Source: Janthinobacterium sp.
Lineage (GTDB): Bacteria > Pseudomonadota > Gammaproteobacteria > Burkholderiales > Burkholderiaceae_D
Reading direction: 5' to 3'
Assembly: GCA_025356595.1 (NCBI GenBank)
Contig: JANXSQ010000042.1
Location: forward strand, 1 to 41,900
Length of the DNA stretch: 41,900 nt
Shown here in pieces: positions 14,822 through 23,941 of this stretch. The position numbers were made by a program, and so were the translations under genes. Position 1 is the stretch's first letter; the number at the start of each line of letters is the position of its first letter. A model generated the notes under the pieces. The model had not been told where the DNA came from. It saw nothing but the letters and a program-made list of their open reading frames with translations, and searched no databases.

Positions 14822-15088
14822 ATGGCCTGTTATCAACCCCGCGTCAGCCTGTTGGCCGGACGCCCCACCGCGATGCTGCAGGCAGACCTCGCCGCCGCCC
14901 AGCAGGCCTATCTCGACATCTCCACCGGCGCCAAGGGTGAGTCGTATTCGTACACCCAGGGCGACGGCGCGAAATCGGTCACCTACAACCGCGCCAACAT
15001 CGAGGTGCTGACCGCGCTCATCATCAGCCTGCAGGTCGCGCTCGGGATCTCCGGCGCCGGCCGCCGGCCCATCCGGTTCCGCATGTGA
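14822..15088 (+). CDS. gpW-like head-tail joining protein
   Basis: The 88-aa protein fits the gpW family: LQADLAAAQQAYLDISTGAK, then a short beta turn (ESYSYTQGDGAKSVTY) and a helix NRANIEVLTALIISLQ. gpW seals the portal after packaging and receives the tail connector. It starts one base after the terminase stop and ends overlapping the portal ATG by one base. Confidence 0.85.
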   Translation: MACYQPRVSLLAGRPTAMLQADLAAAQQAYLDISTGAKGESYSYTQGDGAKSVTYNRANIEVLTALIISLQVALGISGAGRRPIRFRM

Positions 15089-16728
15089 TGAGCAACCCCG
15101 TATCCATCCTCGGCCCGGACGGCCTGCCGTTCGCGGCGAAGCGCGGCCGCGCCTCCATGCTGGTCGGCGGCGGCAGCGCGCCATACGACGCCGCCGACAA
15201 CCGCAGCGACCACATGGAGGCATGGAATCCCTACCTGGGATCGCCGGACGGCGACCTCAATATGTACCGCGACCGCATTGTCTCGCGCGTGCGCGACATG
15301 GTCCGCAACGACGGCTGGGCCAGCGGCGCGGTCACTCGCATCCTGGACAACGCGATCGGCGCCAATTTCCGCCCGGTCGCCAAACCCGACTACACGGCGC
15401 TGGCCCTGCACACTGGCATCAAGGCCTTCGACCATACCTGGGCCGACGAATACGGCCAGGCGTTGGAGGCGGCGTGGCGCACCTGGAGCAATGATCCGGG
15501 CCGCTACTGTGACGCGCAGCGCAATTTGACGATGTCGCAGATTTTCCGGCTGGGCTTCCGGCACAAGCTGATCGACGGCGACAGCCTACTGATGCTGCAC
15601 TGGCTGCCCGACCGCATCGGCGAGGGCCGCGCGCGCTACGCCACAACGGTCCAGGTGATCGACCCCGACCGGCTGTCGAACCCGCAGGTGCAGTTCGACC
15701 AAAACACCATGCGCGGCGGCGTCGAGGTCGACGCCTACAGCGCGGCGGTGGCCTACCATATCCGCAAGGCGCACCAGGGCGATTACTTCAGCGCCGCCGA
15801 CGCGGTGACGTGGGAGCGGGTGCCGCGCGAGACCGACTGGGGCCGCCCCATCATCATCCACGACTTCGACCACGAGCGCGCCGGCCAGCACCGTGGCGGC
15901 GCCGGTATCTTTTCCTCGGTGCTGCGGCGCTTGAAAATGATCGTCAAGTACGACGGCGCCGAGCTGGACGCATCGATCCTCAACGCCATCTTCGGCGCCT
16001 ACATCGAATCGCCGTTCGACCCGCTCATGGTCGAGCAGGCGATGGGCGACGGCGCCGATGACGGCGTCGGCAAGTACCAGGACGAGCGCGCGGGCTTCCA
16101 CAGCGACCAGAAAATCAAGCTGGGCGGCGCGCGCATGCCGATCCTGTTCCCCGGCGAGAAGATCAACGTGGTCACCGCCGCCCGGCCCAGTGGCAATTTC
16201 GGCGCCTTCGAGAACGCCATGCTGCGCAACGTGGCGGCCGGCACCGGTTTATCGACGCAGCAGGTCAGCAACGACTGGTCCGACGTGAACTACAGCTCAG
16301 CGCGCGGCGCCATGCTGGAGGCCTGGAAAACCCTGTCGCGCCGGCGCAACGACTATGCGCTGGGGACCTGCCAGCCGGTCTTCGGCGCCTTCGTCGAGGA
16401 ATGCATGGACCTGGGCGAGCTGCCGCTGCCGAAGGGCGCCCCGTCGTTCGCGGCGCACCGCGCGGCCTACACCCGCGCGAAATGGATGGGCCCGGGGCGC
16501 GGCATCATCGACCCGGTGAAAGAGCGCCAGGGCGCGATCCTGGGTATGGACGCCGGCCTCTCGACGCTCGAGCAGGAATGCGGCGAGCTGGAGGGCGCCG
16601 ACTGGCGCGAAAACGTGGCCCAGCGCGCGATCGAGGTCGCGCGCTTCAAGGAACTCGGCTTGCCGCTGCCGGAATGGGCGGCGGGCATGGATGCCGGATC
16701 AGTAATCAAAGAACCAGAGGCGACCTGA
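15088..16728 (+). CDS. Portal protein (lambda gpB family)
   Basis: The 546-aa portal protein forms the ring at the capsid vertex through which DNA enters and to which the connector binds. Family features are the N-terminal RDRIVSRVRDMVRNDGWASG, the VIDPDRLSNPQVQ region and STQQVSNDWSDVNYSSARGA in the clip-to-crown part. I chose the ATG at 15088 over the preceding GTG because it overlaps the gpW stop as TGATG. The length is close to lambda gpB (533 aa). The last 20 residues look flexible. Confidence 0.95.
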   Translation: MSNPVSILGPDGLPFAAKRGRASMLVGGGSAPYDAADNRSDHMEAWNPYLGSPDGDLNMYRDRIVSRVRDMVRNDGWASGAVTRILDNAIGANFRPVAKPDYTALALHTGIKAFDHTWADEYGQALEAAWRTWSNDPGRYCDAQRNLTMSQIFRLGFRHKLIDGDSLLMLHWLPDRIGEGRARYATTVQVIDPDRLSNPQVQFDQNTMRGGVEVDAYSAAVAYHIRKAHQGDYFSAADAVTWERVPRETDWGRPIIIHDFDHERAGQHRGGAGIFSSVLRRLKMIVKYDGAELDASILNAIFGAYIESPFDPLMVEQAMGDGADDGVGKYQDERAGFHSDQKIKLGGARMPILFPGEKINVVTAARPSGNFGAFENAMLRNVAAGTGLSTQQVSNDWSDVNYSSARGAMLEAWKTLSRRRNDYALGTCQPVFGAFVEECMDLGELPLPKGAPSFAAHRAAYTRAKWMGPGRGIIDPVKERQGAILGMDAGLSTLEQECGELEGADWRENVAQRAIEVARFKELGLPLPEWAAGMDAGSVIKEPEAT

Positions 16729-17597
16729 TGAAATTCGAATTTTTGGCCCAGCGCCTGTTCAATACCCCGCTGGCGATCGCCCCCGGCAAGGCCGAAGTGA
16801 TCATGGCGGCGCTGGCCGACCGGCTCGGCATCGGACAGATTTCCCGGGTCGGCCCGACACCAATGGCCTACGACGAGCACGAGGACGATGTCTACGTGGC
16901 AGAGGGGCGCAACCCCCGCGCCGGCTACGACGTCGTGGCCGGCGTGGCCATCATCGCCGTATGCGGCACGCTGGTGCAGAAGCTTGGCACCCTGCGACCG
17001 TATTCCGGCATGTCCGGCTACGACGGCATCCGACAGAATTTCATGACGGCGCTGACCGATCCGAAGGTGAAAGCCATCATGCTCGACATCGACAGCCCGG
17101 GCGGCGAGGTGGCCGGCTGCTTCGACCTGGTCGATGCAATCTACCGGGCGCGCGGGAAAAAACCGATTTGGTCGATCCTCAACGAATCGGCCTACTCGGC
17201 GGCCTACGCTATTGCCAGCGCAGCCGACCGCATCATCGTGCCGCGCACCGGCGGCGTCGGCTCGATCGGCGTGATCTGGATGCACATGGACTGGTCCAAG
17301 GCCCTGACCGGCGCCGGCTTCAAGGTCACCTTCGTGACGTTCGGCGACACAAAGGCCGACGGCCACCCGGAAATCCCGCTTTCCCCTGAAGCGCTCGCGC
17401 GCTTCCAAGGGCAAATCGACGCAATGGGCGAACTGTTCGTGTCGACAGTCGCCCGCAACCGAAGTATCCCGGCCAAGTCGGTCCGGGAGACGCAAGCCGC
17501 AACGTATTTGGGGGCCGATGGCGTGAGCCAGGGTCTTGCGGACGCTGTGATGCCCCCCGACGCCGCGTTTCGGGCTTTACTCGCCGAAATTGCCTAA
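16728..17597 (+). CDS. Head maturation protease (S49, lambda gpC-like)
   Basis: The product is a 289-aa S49/ClpP-fold serine protease that processes the prohead. Visible motifs are MLDIDSPGGEVAG near residue 118 and ESAYSAAYAIASAADRI near 152 with the expected catalytic Ser. GGVGSIGVIW follows, with GDTKADGHPE after it. The start is the ATG that overlaps the portal stop by one base. In lambda the scaffold is nested in the C gene. Here a separate scaffold-like gene follows. Confidence 0.93.
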   Translation: MKFEFLAQRLFNTPLAIAPGKAEVIMAALADRLGIGQISRVGPTPMAYDEHEDDVYVAEGRNPRAGYDVVAGVAIIAVCGTLVQKLGTLRPYSGMSGYDGIRQNFMTALTDPKVKAIMLDIDSPGGEVAGCFDLVDAIYRARGKKPIWSILNESAYSAAYAIASAADRIIVPRTGGVGSIGVIWMHMDWSKALTGAGFKVTFVTFGDTKADGHPEIPLSPEALARFQGQIDAMGELFVSTVARNRSIPAKSVRETQAATYLGADGVSQGLADAVMPPDAAFRALLAEIA

Positions 17598-17615
17598 CCT
17601 TTCACTGGAGATTAC

Positions 17616-18188
17616 ATGAGCAAGATTGGAAAAGTATTGAGCGCGCTGCCGTATGCGCATCTGTTGGGTATGTCCGCCACCAAGGTGGAAGACGACGACG
17701 GCATGAAGCAGGGCGTCGACGAATCCGACGAGGACTATGCGAAACGCATGGAAGACGAGGAAAAAAAGAAGGAAGAAGACGCCAAAAAAGCGAAAAAGGC
17801 GGAAGACGAGAAGAAAAAAGAAGACGCCGACAAGGGCGACGATGATGTCGACAATGGCGATGGTGACGACAAGAAGGAAAAGGCCGCACGCCAGAACGAG
17901 CGCGCGCGCTGCGCCGCCATCTTCTCCTGCAGCGCCGCCGGCGCCCGGCCGGACATGGCCGCCCACCTGGCGTTCAACACCGACATGAACGCGAAAGCGG
18001 CAACCGACATGCTTCAGGCGATCGCCGCCGGCACGCCGGCAGCGGCCGGCGGCCTGGCCCAGCGCATGAGCGCCGTGAAAACACCGAATGTCGGCAGCGG
18101 CGCTGGCGCCTCGGTCGACCCCAGTTCCCCGGCCGGCATTGCCGCCACCATCATCGCGGCCGGCAAGGCGCGCCGCGGCGAAGCCTAA
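17616..18188 (+). CDS. Probable capsid scaffold protein (Nu3-like)
   Basis: The 190-aa product has a central highly charged Lys/Glu/Asp helix (about residues 30-95), typical of scaffolding proteins, and a C-terminal part resembling assembly-associated tails of S49 phage proteases (ARCAAIFSCSAAGARPDMAA, then GIAATIIAAGKARRGEA). GGAG lies five bases before the ATG. It sits between protease and decoration genes, exactly where lambda-like scaffolds lie. The assignment rests on composition and position. Confidence 0.72.
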   Translation: MSKIGKVLSALPYAHLLGMSATKVEDDDGMKQGVDESDEDYAKRMEDEEKKKEEDAKKAKKAEDEKKKEDADKGDDDVDNGDGDDKKEKAARQNERARCAAIFSCSAAGARPDMAAHLAFNTDMNAKAATDMLQAIAAGTPAAAGGLAQRMSAVKTPNVGSGAGASVDPSSPAGIAATIIAAGKARRGEA

Positions 18189-18237
18189 GCCGGGCCGGCG
18201 CGGCACAGCTTAAACCACACCAATTTAGGAGAAATAC

Positions 18238-19251
18238 ATGACACTGACCGTCAATGCCTTGGGCGATAACCCGCAGACCCCCGGCTTTTACGCCGAAACC
18301 TATATTCCGGACCAGCTGATCGCCGGCAACCTGAAAATCGTCTCCGACAGCGTCACCATCACCGGCGGCGCGGCCCTGCAGCGCGGCAGCGTGCTGGGCA
18401 TCGTTGCGTTCGGCGCCGTCGCTGCCAGCACCGGCACCGCGTTCGCCACCGGCTCGATCGCCGTCGCCGCGCAACCCGCCGCCGGCGACACCGTCACCCT
18501 CGGTGGCACCGTCGTCACCTTCGTCGCCGCCAATCCGGTCGGCAACCAGGTCATCATCGGTGCCACCGCCGCCGCCACGGCCCAGGCCCTGGCCGCTTTC
18601 CTGATCGGCTCGCTCGACGCGAACCTGGTCAAATTCGGCTACTCGCTGGCCGGATCGACCGTCACCACCACGGCTGTCGCCATCGGCACCGGCGGCAACG
18701 CCCTGACGCTGGCGACGTCGAACGCGGGTGCCTTCACCGTCTCCGGCGCGACGCTGAGCGGTGGCGCGGCCAACACCGGCAACGCCACCGTCGGCACCAT
18801 GTCGGCCGGCCGCGCCATGGAACCCGGCAACTTCACCGCCGTTTGCCTGACGGCGACGACGGCCTCCGTCTTCATGCCGAACGGTGCCAACCTGGGCACC
18901 GCCACCTTCGGCACCCAATTCACGGACGCGCGCATCAGCTTCAAGATCACGGCCGGCGGCACGCCCTGCGTGGCAGGCGACACCTTCGTTCTGGCGGCCG
19001 CGCCCGGCGCGGGCGGCTACAAGCTGGCCTCGGCCGGCGCGACCGACGGTAGCCAGAACCCGACCGCCGTCCTGGCCGACTACGTGGATGCCAGCGGCGG
19101 CGACGTGACTGGCCCGATCTACATCATGGGCGAATTCAACGCTAACGCCCTGGTGCTGGGCGGTGGCATGACCCTGGCCGCCGTCAAGGCCGCGCTGCGC
19201 CCGACCGGCATCTACATCAAAAACGCGGTCAGCGCCGCCGACCCCGGCTAA
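18238..19251 (+). CDS. Head decoration protein (lambda gpD-like, enlarged)
   Basis: The lambda gpD signature is split. [20 protein letters not shown] to about residue 65 is at the start, and the end reads [37 protein letters not shown] and RPTGIYIKN. Between them lie a beta module at about 72-178 ([35 protein letters not shown]) and a second one at about 179-262. At 337 aa it is three times the size of lambda gpD (110 aa). It should trimerise on the expanded capsid and display the extra modules on the surface. GGAGAA precedes the ATG. Confidence 0.82.
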   Translation: MTLTVNALGDNPQTPGFYAETYIPDQLIAGNLKIVSDSVTITGGAALQRGSVLGIVAFGAVAASTGTAFATGSIAVAAQPAAGDTVTLGGTVVTFVAANPVGNQVIIGATAAATAQALAAFLIGSLDANLVKFGYSLAGSTVTTTAVAIGTGGNALTLATSNAGAFTVSGATLSGGAANTGNATVGTMSAGRAMEPGNFTAVCLTATTASVFMPNGANLGTATFGTQFTDARISFKITAGGTPCVAGDTFVLAAAPGAGGYKLASAGATDGSQNPTAVLADYVDASGGDVTGPIYIMGEFNANALVLGGGMTLAAVKAALRPTGIYIKNAVSAADPG

Positions 19252-19270
19252 ACCAGCTAGCCCCATGAAA

Positions 19271-19294
19271 GCCCGCCGCGCGCGGGTTTTTTTT
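19271..19294 (+). terminator. Intrinsic terminator between gpD-like and gpE-like genes
   Basis: CCCGC (19272-19276) and GCGGG (19282-19286) are followed by eight T residues (19287-19294). A terminator this strong inside the head operon must be bypassed or used to set relative levels. Confidence 0.75.
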
Positions 19295-19319
19295 CGCCCC
19301 AATATCTTAGGAGTTCACA

Positions 19320-20402
19320 ATGCCAGGCACAAACAACACCTTCATCTACGACACCAACGCCCTCATCCAGGTGGTGCCGAATTTGAAGCGCCCGCAGAAA
19401 TTCTTGCTCGACAAGTTCTTCCCGAACATCGTCATGTCCGACACCGAATATGTGTCGATCGACGTCGACGTCGGCAAGCGCCGCATGTCGCCGTTCGTCT
19501 CGCCGCTGGTCGAGGGCAAGCTGGTTGAACAGCGCCGCATCCAGACGAACGTGTTCAAGCCCGCCTACATCAAGGACAAGCGCGCGCCGGACCTGCGCAA
19601 ACCTGTGCGCCGCATGATCGGCGAGCGCATCGGCGGCGAGCTGAGCGGCGCCCGCCGCGAGGCCGCCAACCTCGAAATGGAAATGACCGACCAGATCGAC
19701 ATGATCGACCGTCGCCTGGAATGGATGGCCGCCTCGGCCCTGGCCGGCGGCACCGTCACGATCGCGGGCGAGGGCTTCCCGACCGTCGTCGTTGATTTCG
19801 GCCGCGACGCCGCGCTGACCCTGGCATTGAGCGGCGGCGCCAAATGGGATACCGCGTTCGCGGCAACCTCCGCGGCGAACCAGCAATTCAACGTGCCGTC
19901 GTCGAACATCGAGCAGTGGAGCCACACCATGCTCAAAAAATCGGGCGGCGCGGCGACCGACCTGGTCTTCACGACCACCGCGTGGACCTATTTCATCCTC
20001 GACACCACCGTCCAGAAATCGATCTACTACCCGCGCGCCGGTACCGGCAACGAAATCAACCTGGGCACGCAAATCCAGCGCGGCGCCCAGTACAAGGGAA
20101 AATGGGGCCAGTATGACCTGTGGGTCTACAACGACTGGTACGTCGATGACAACAACATCGAGCAGCCGATGCTGCCGGACGGCACCGTCCTGATGTCCGG
20201 CGCCGACCTGATGGGCACCCGCGCGTTCGGCCAGATCCTCGACCCGGCCTTCAACTACGCCGCGCTGCCGTACGCACCTAAAACCTGGCTGAACGAAGAC
20301 CCGGCCCAGCGCATGATCATGATGCAGTCGTCGCCGATCATCATCCCGTCGCGCGTCAACGCATCGCTGTCGGCGACGGTTTGCACACCGGTTGTGAGCT
20401 GA
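19320..20402 (+). CDS. Major capsid protein (lambda gpE family)
   Basis: This 360-aa major head protein has family features: KRPQKFLLDKFFPNIVMSDT near the N-terminus, PFVSPLVEGKLVEQR, and KPAYIKDKRAPDLRKP. It continues with EMEMTDQIDMIDRRLEWMAA and WVYNDWYVDDN, and ends AQRMIMMQSSPIIIPSRVNA. The length is near lambda gpE (341 aa). The ribosome binding site is AGGAG six bases before the ATG. It follows the decoration gene, the usual D-E order. Confidence 0.95.
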   Translation: MPGTNNTFIYDTNALIQVVPNLKRPQKFLLDKFFPNIVMSDTEYVSIDVDVGKRRMSPFVSPLVEGKLVEQRRIQTNVFKPAYIKDKRAPDLRKPVRRMIGERIGGELSGARREAANLEMEMTDQIDMIDRRLEWMAASALAGGTVTIAGEGFPTVVVDFGRDAALTLALSGGAKWDTAFAATSAANQQFNVPSSNIEQWSHTMLKKSGGAATDLVFTTTAWTYFILDTTVQKSIYYPRAGTGNEINLGTQIQRGAQYKGKWGQYDLWVYNDWYVDDNNIEQPMLPDGTVLMSGADLMGTRAFGQILDPAFNYAALPYAPKTWLNEDPAQRMIMMQSSPIIIPSRVNASLSATVCTPVVS

Positions 20403-20404
20403 TC

Positions 20405-20611
20405 ATGGCCGCGAAAATGGTGAAAGCCATCGTCGCGCCGCGCCGCACCGTGCGCAGCGAAGGCAAGGACCACGGCCCCGGCGCCGAGGTCACCCTGTCG
20501 GCCGAGGACGCGGAGCACTTGCGCGCCATCGGCTTCATCGTGAACCCGGCGGCGCCGGCCGAGCCGCCGGTCGCCGATGGGCCGACGTTCGAGCTGGCCG
20601 GCGCCGCCTGA
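20405..20611 (+). CDS. Small head-module protein (gpFI position)
   Basis: The 68-aa protein, MAAKMVKAIVAPRRTVRSEG then PGAEVTLSAEDAEHLRAIGF, has a strand-strand-helix layout common in small phage head proteins downstream of the capsid gene. It occupies the place of lambda FI but shows no sequence likeness that I can claim. Its stop overlaps the next ATG by one base. An upstream in-frame ATG at 20381 lies inside the capsid gene. Confidence 0.65.
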   Translation: MAAKMVKAIVAPRRTVRSEGKDHGPGAEVTLSAEDAEHLRAIGFIVNPAAPAEPPVADGPTFELAGAA

Positions 20612-20928
20612 TGATCAACTGGGACAAGGTGGTGCAGGGGCCGCTCATGGGCGTGTTCGGCGAGGCTGTACGCTTCATGCCGTTCGGCGGTACGCCATTC
20701 AACACGTCCGGCGTGTTCGACGAGGCCTACCGCGACGTCGAACTGGCGGGCGGCATGGGCGTGACGACGGAGCAGCCCATGCTGGGCGTGCGCTTGTCGA
20801 CCTTCCCGGCCTCGCCGGCGCAGGACGACCTGCTGACCATCCTGCGTACCGGCGAGACATTCAAGGTCAAGGAAGTGCGCCCGGATGGCCACGGCTGGGC
20901 CAAGCTGATGTTGAATCTGGCGAGCTGA
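20611..20928 (+). CDS. Head-tail joining protein (gpFII-like)
   Basis: The 105-aa protein belongs by pattern to the lambda FII/Gifsy-2-type connector group. MPFGGTPFNTSGVFDEAYRD, GVRLSTFPASPAQDDLLTI and GETFKVKEVRPDGHGWAKL form the expected beta barrel. It would attach to the gpW ring and provide the docking face for the tail. Start and stop are packed against its neighbours. Confidence 0.78.
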   Translation: MINWDKVVQGPLMGVFGEAVRFMPFGGTPFNTSGVFDEAYRDVELAGGMGVTTEQPMLGVRLSTFPASPAQDDLLTILRTGETFKVKEVRPDGHGWAKLMLNLAS

Positions 20929-20929
20929 C

Positions 20930-21562
20930 ATGGCCGATCTGACGATAGCCGCGCGCCGGCAAGTGCGCCTTGCGGTCCTGGCCGCTCTAGAGGGGGGCGG
21001 CACCGGCGCCGCCATCCAGTCCCCCGGCGACTGGGATACCCCGCCCTCGAAACTCCCTGCAATCCTGATGCGCGCGCCCGGCGACCGCAAGGAGGGCATC
21101 GCGCATGGTCAGACCAGCTTCACCACCACCGTCACGGTCGAGATGGAGGCCCGCGTCGAGGCCGCCACGGCCGAAATCGCGCAGGATGCCCTCGAGGCCC
21201 TTTGCTACGCCATCGAGTGTGCGATTTTGACGAACCACGGCCTGATCTCCATCGTGCAAAAGGTCGTTTCCGTCGATACGGTCTCCGACGTTACCGCCGA
21301 GGGCCGGCGCCAGCTGGGCGGCGCCATGATGACCTTCGTTTTCGAGTTGGTCGAAGTATTCGACCCCTTCCTGCAGTCCCCGGTCCAGCCGGTCGCCGTC
21401 GCGCTCGAGGAGGTCCAGCTGCACCAGGACATGCTCGGCACCTACGACCCAAGCGGCACCTACGACAACCCGCCTTTCCCTGGCGCGGTCCAGCCGGCGC
21501 CGCGCCTGTCCGGCCCCGACGGCCGCGACGAGGGCGGCCTCGACATCACGCTACCCCAATAG
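20930..21562 (+). CDS. Putative tail terminator/minor tail protein U-like
   Basis: This 210-aa product carries RRQVRLAVLAALE at the start, KLPAILMRAPGDRKEG in the middle and TVTVEMEARVEAATAEIAQD, with alternating strands and helices as in tail-terminator proteins. The acidic, Pro-rich tail (after about residue 150) looks flexible. It follows the FII-type gene and precedes the tail operon, which fits a protein capping the tail tube and joining it to the head. Confidence 0.7.
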   Translation: MADLTIAARRQVRLAVLAALEGGGTGAAIQSPGDWDTPPSKLPAILMRAPGDRKEGIAHGQTSFTTTVTVEMEARVEAATAEIAQDALEALCYAIECAILTNHGLISIVQKVVSVDTVSDVTAEGRRQLGGAMMTFVFELVEVFDPFLQSPVQPVAVALEEVQLHQDMLGTYDPSGTYDNPPFPGAVQPAPRLSGPDGRDEGGLDITLPQ

Positions 21563-21571
21563 GAGCACCAC

Positions 21572-21760
21572 ATGTACGTCAAACCCACGTCGGGTCTCGT
21601 GATTCGAGACCCGGATCTGCTCGACCGCATTCCCGAGGGCGGGCGAGAAGTGCCGGATACCGATTACTGGCATCGCCGCGTGCGCGACGGCGACGTCGTC
21701 GCGGCCACTCCTGCGGCACCGGCGCAAACCCCTGCAACAGAACGGAGCGATGAGCAATGA
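21572..21760 (+). CDS. DUF2635 protein (Mu gp38-like)
   Basis: The 62-aa protein has the DUF2635 signature: VKPTSGLVIRDPDLLDRIPE, then GREVPDTDYWHRRVRDGDVV. In Mu and related contractile-tail phages a gene of this family stands just before the sheath gene, and its function is not established. GGAG lies six bases before the ATG. Its stop overlaps the sheath ATG by four bases. Confidence 0.85.
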   Translation: MYVKPTSGLVIRDPDLLDRIPEGGREVPDTDYWHRRVRDGDVVAATPAAPAQTPATERSDEQ

Positions 21761-23238
21761 CAATCCCCTTCAAGCAAATCCCTGGAAACATCCGGGTCCC
21801 GCTGTTTTACGCGGAGGTCGACGGCAGCCAGGCCAACACCGCCACGCTGAATCAGCGCGCGCTGATCGTCGGCCAGATCACGGCCGCTGGCACGGCGCTG
21901 CCCAACGTCCCGATCATCTCCCAAGGCGTGTCCGACGCCATGGTCGCCGGCGGCCAGGACTCGATGCTGGCCCTGATGACCGCAACCTACCGCCTCAACG
22001 ACACCTTCGGCGAGGTCTGGTATCTGCCACTGGCGGACGACCCGTCGGCGGTGGCCGCCAGCGGCACCGTCGCGTTCACCGCCGCGGCCACCGCCAACGG
22101 CACGGCCTACCTGTACGTGGCCGGCGTGCGTTACGCTCTGCCGGTGCTGACCACGCAGACGACCGCGCAACTGGCCACCGCGCTGGCGGCGCTGATCAAC
22201 GCCGACCTGGGCTGCCCGGTGAACGCCACCGTCACGACCAACACCGTCACGCTGACGGCGGTCAACAAGGGCCCGGCCGGCAACGACATCGACCTGCGCC
22301 TGAACTATCAGGGCACGCGCGGCGGCGAGGTGCTGCCGGCAGGCCTGGCCGTCACCATCGCGGCCATGGCCTCCGGCGCCACGCCGCCGAGCCTGACGAC
22401 GGCGTTCGGCAACCTCTCGACCCTGCCGTTCGATTTCATCGCCTGCCCCTACACCGACACGACCAGCCTGGACGCGTTCAAGGTGTTGCTGAACGACGTC
22501 ACCGGCCGCTGGTCCTGGAGCGTGCAGATTTACGGGCACTTCATGGCGGCGTATCGCGGCACCCTGGGCGCGCAAACCACGCTGGGCGTCACCCGCAACG
22601 ACCAGCACGGCTCGATCATGGGCTTCAACGACTCGCCGACGCCGTCCTGGCTGTGGGCGGCGGCGATGGCCGGCGCGATCGCCGTCAGCGTGCGCGCCGA
22701 CCCGGCCACGCCGGTGCAGACCATCGCGCTGCAGGGCGTGCTGGCGCCGCCTCTGCAATCGCGCTTCCTGCTGACCGACCGCAACACCATGCTGTACGAC
22801 GGCATCAGCACCTTCTTCGTCGGCGACGACGGCACGGTCTACCTGGAAAACGTCATCACGACGTACCAGAAAAACGCCTTCGGCTCGCCGGACAACAGCT
22901 ATCTCGAAATCGAGACCATGTACACGCTGGCCTACGTGCTGCGCGCGCTGAAATCGGTCGTGACGACCAAATACGCGCGCGTCAAGCTGGCCGCCAACGG
23001 CACACGCTTTGCCGCCGGATCGAATGTGGTGACGCCGAACGTCATCCGCGCCGACCTGATCGCACAGTACCGGCAGCTGGAATCGCAGGGCCTGGTGCAG
23101 AACGGCCAGGCGTTCAAGGACGCCCTGATCGTGCAGCAAAACGCCACCAACCCGAATCGCGTGGATGTGCTCTACCCGAGCACGCTGATCAATCAGCTGC
23201 GCATTTTCGCGCTGCTGGCCCAGTTCCGCCTGCAATAA
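21757..23238 (+). CDS. Tail sheath protein (Mu gpL-like)
   Basis: The contractile sheath subunit is 493 aa, close to Mu gpL. IPGNIRVPLFYAEVDGSQAN opens the protein. A surface beta module (about 100-207, VAFTAAATANGTAYLYVAG then PAGNDIDLRLNY) follows. The C-terminal handshake region includes YLEIETMYTLAYVLRALKSV and VTPNVIRADLIAQYRQLE. Contraction drives the tube through the host envelope. It identifies the virion as a myovirus. Confidence 0.95.
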   Translation: MTIPFKQIPGNIRVPLFYAEVDGSQANTATLNQRALIVGQITAAGTALPNVPIISQGVSDAMVAGGQDSMLALMTATYRLNDTFGEVWYLPLADDPSAVAASGTVAFTAAATANGTAYLYVAGVRYALPVLTTQTTAQLATALAALINADLGCPVNATVTTNTVTLTAVNKGPAGNDIDLRLNYQGTRGGEVLPAGLAVTIAAMASGATPPSLTTAFGNLSTLPFDFIACPYTDTTSLDAFKVLLNDVTGRWSWSVQIYGHFMAAYRGTLGAQTTLGVTRNDQHGSIMGFNDSPTPSWLWAAAMAGAIAVSVRADPATPVQTIALQGVLAPPLQSRFLLTDRNTMLYDGISTFFVGDDGTVYLENVITTYQKNAFGSPDNSYLEIETMYTLAYVLRALKSVVTTKYARVKLAANGTRFAAGSNVVTPNVIRADLIAQYRQLESQGLVQNGQAFKDALIVQQNATNPNRVDVLYPSTLINQLRIFALLAQFRLQ

Positions 23239-23260
23239 AACGAGCCGCATCAGATCAAGG

Positions 23261-23280
23261 CCGCCTCCGGGCGGTTTTTT
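23261..23280 (+). terminator. Intrinsic terminator between sheath and tube genes
   Basis: CCGCC (23261-23265) and GGCGG (23270-23274) are followed by six T residues. It lies inside the tail operon. Confidence 0.7.
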
Positions 23281-23297
23281 CACTTTAAGGAGCCGAT

Positions 23298-23666
23298 ATG
23301 GCAGATACAACCAACCGTCTGGCGGGGGTCGCCTACCTCTCCGTCGACGGCCAGAGCTACATGCTGGCGGGCGAGGTGAGCTACAGCGTCTCGCGCGTCA
23401 AGCGCACCACCCTGAGCGGCCCGAGCGGTGTGCAGGGCTATTCCGAAGAGCCGATCCCTGGCTCGATCTCGGGCTCATTCCGCGATGCCGGCGGCCTGAC
23501 GGTTGCCAAATTCAACGCCATGACCAACAACACCGTCACCGTCGAACTGGCGAACGGCAAGACGATCATTGGCCGCAATATGTGGACGGTCGACTCGCAG
23601 GAAGTGAAATCCGGTGAGGCGACGTTCGACGTGAAGTGGGAAGGCCCTACGGTGGAGGAAGCATGA
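23298..23666 (+). CDS. Tail tube protein (Mu gpM-like)
   Basis: The 122-aa product has the Mu-type tail tube pattern: GVAYLSVDGQSYMLAGEVSY, SGPSGVQGYSEEPIPGSISG and NNTVTVELANGKTIIGRNMW, all beta strands of the tube barrel. It polymerises inside the sheath. AGGAG precedes the ATG. The stop overlaps the chaperone start as ATGATG. Confidence 0.93.
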   Translation: MADTTNRLAGVAYLSVDGQSYMLAGEVSYSVSRVKRTTLSGPSGVQGYSEEPIPGSISGSFRDAGGLTVAKFNAMTNNTVTVELANGKTIIGRNMWTVDSQEVKSGEATFDVKWEGPTVEEA

Positions 23667-23941
23667 TGATCGAAGAAAAAACCATCGTGTTGCGCAAGCC
23701 CGTGATGCTGGGCGATGTCACCCATGCTGAGGTGAATCTGCGCGAGCCGACCGCCGGCGAGATGTCGAAGGCCACCCGCCACGGCGGCGGCAACAACATC
23801 GACGTCGTGATCTCGTTGATTTCGCAAATCGCCAAGTTACCGATGAGCGCGGTCAACCAGTTCTCGCAGCGCGATTTCGCGGAGTGCTCCGATTTTTTGG
23901 CGAGTTTTACCACCGCTGGCCAGGAGACTGGCGAGATGTAG
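23663..23941 (+). CDS. Tail assembly chaperone (Mu gp41-like, zero-frame product)
   Basis: This 92-aa protein resembles the tail-assembly chaperone family of Mu-type phages: VMLGDVTHAEVNLREPTAGE, then VVISLISQIAKLPMSAVNQF and DFAECSDFL. Such proteins keep the tape measure soluble. The ATG at 23663 overlaps the tube stop, and an adjacent ATG at 23666 could also be used. A T-TTT-TTG stretch near the end of the frame allows a -1 shift into a 3' extension. Confidence 0.85.
   Translation: MMIEEKTIVLRKPVMLGDVTHAEVNLREPTAGEMSKATRHGGGNNIDVVISLISQIAKLPMSAVNQFSQRDFAECSDFLASFTTAGQETGEM

Noticed and set aside
18151-19302. 383-aa minus-strand ORF opposite the decoration gene
   Set aside because: It is the mirror of a repetitive Gly/Ala/Thr-rich gene and has no recognisable motif.
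21664-23310. 548-aa minus-strand ORF opposite the sheath gene
   Set aside because: It is antisense to an unmistakable sheath gene, has no ribosome binding site, and its composition is typical of shadow frames.
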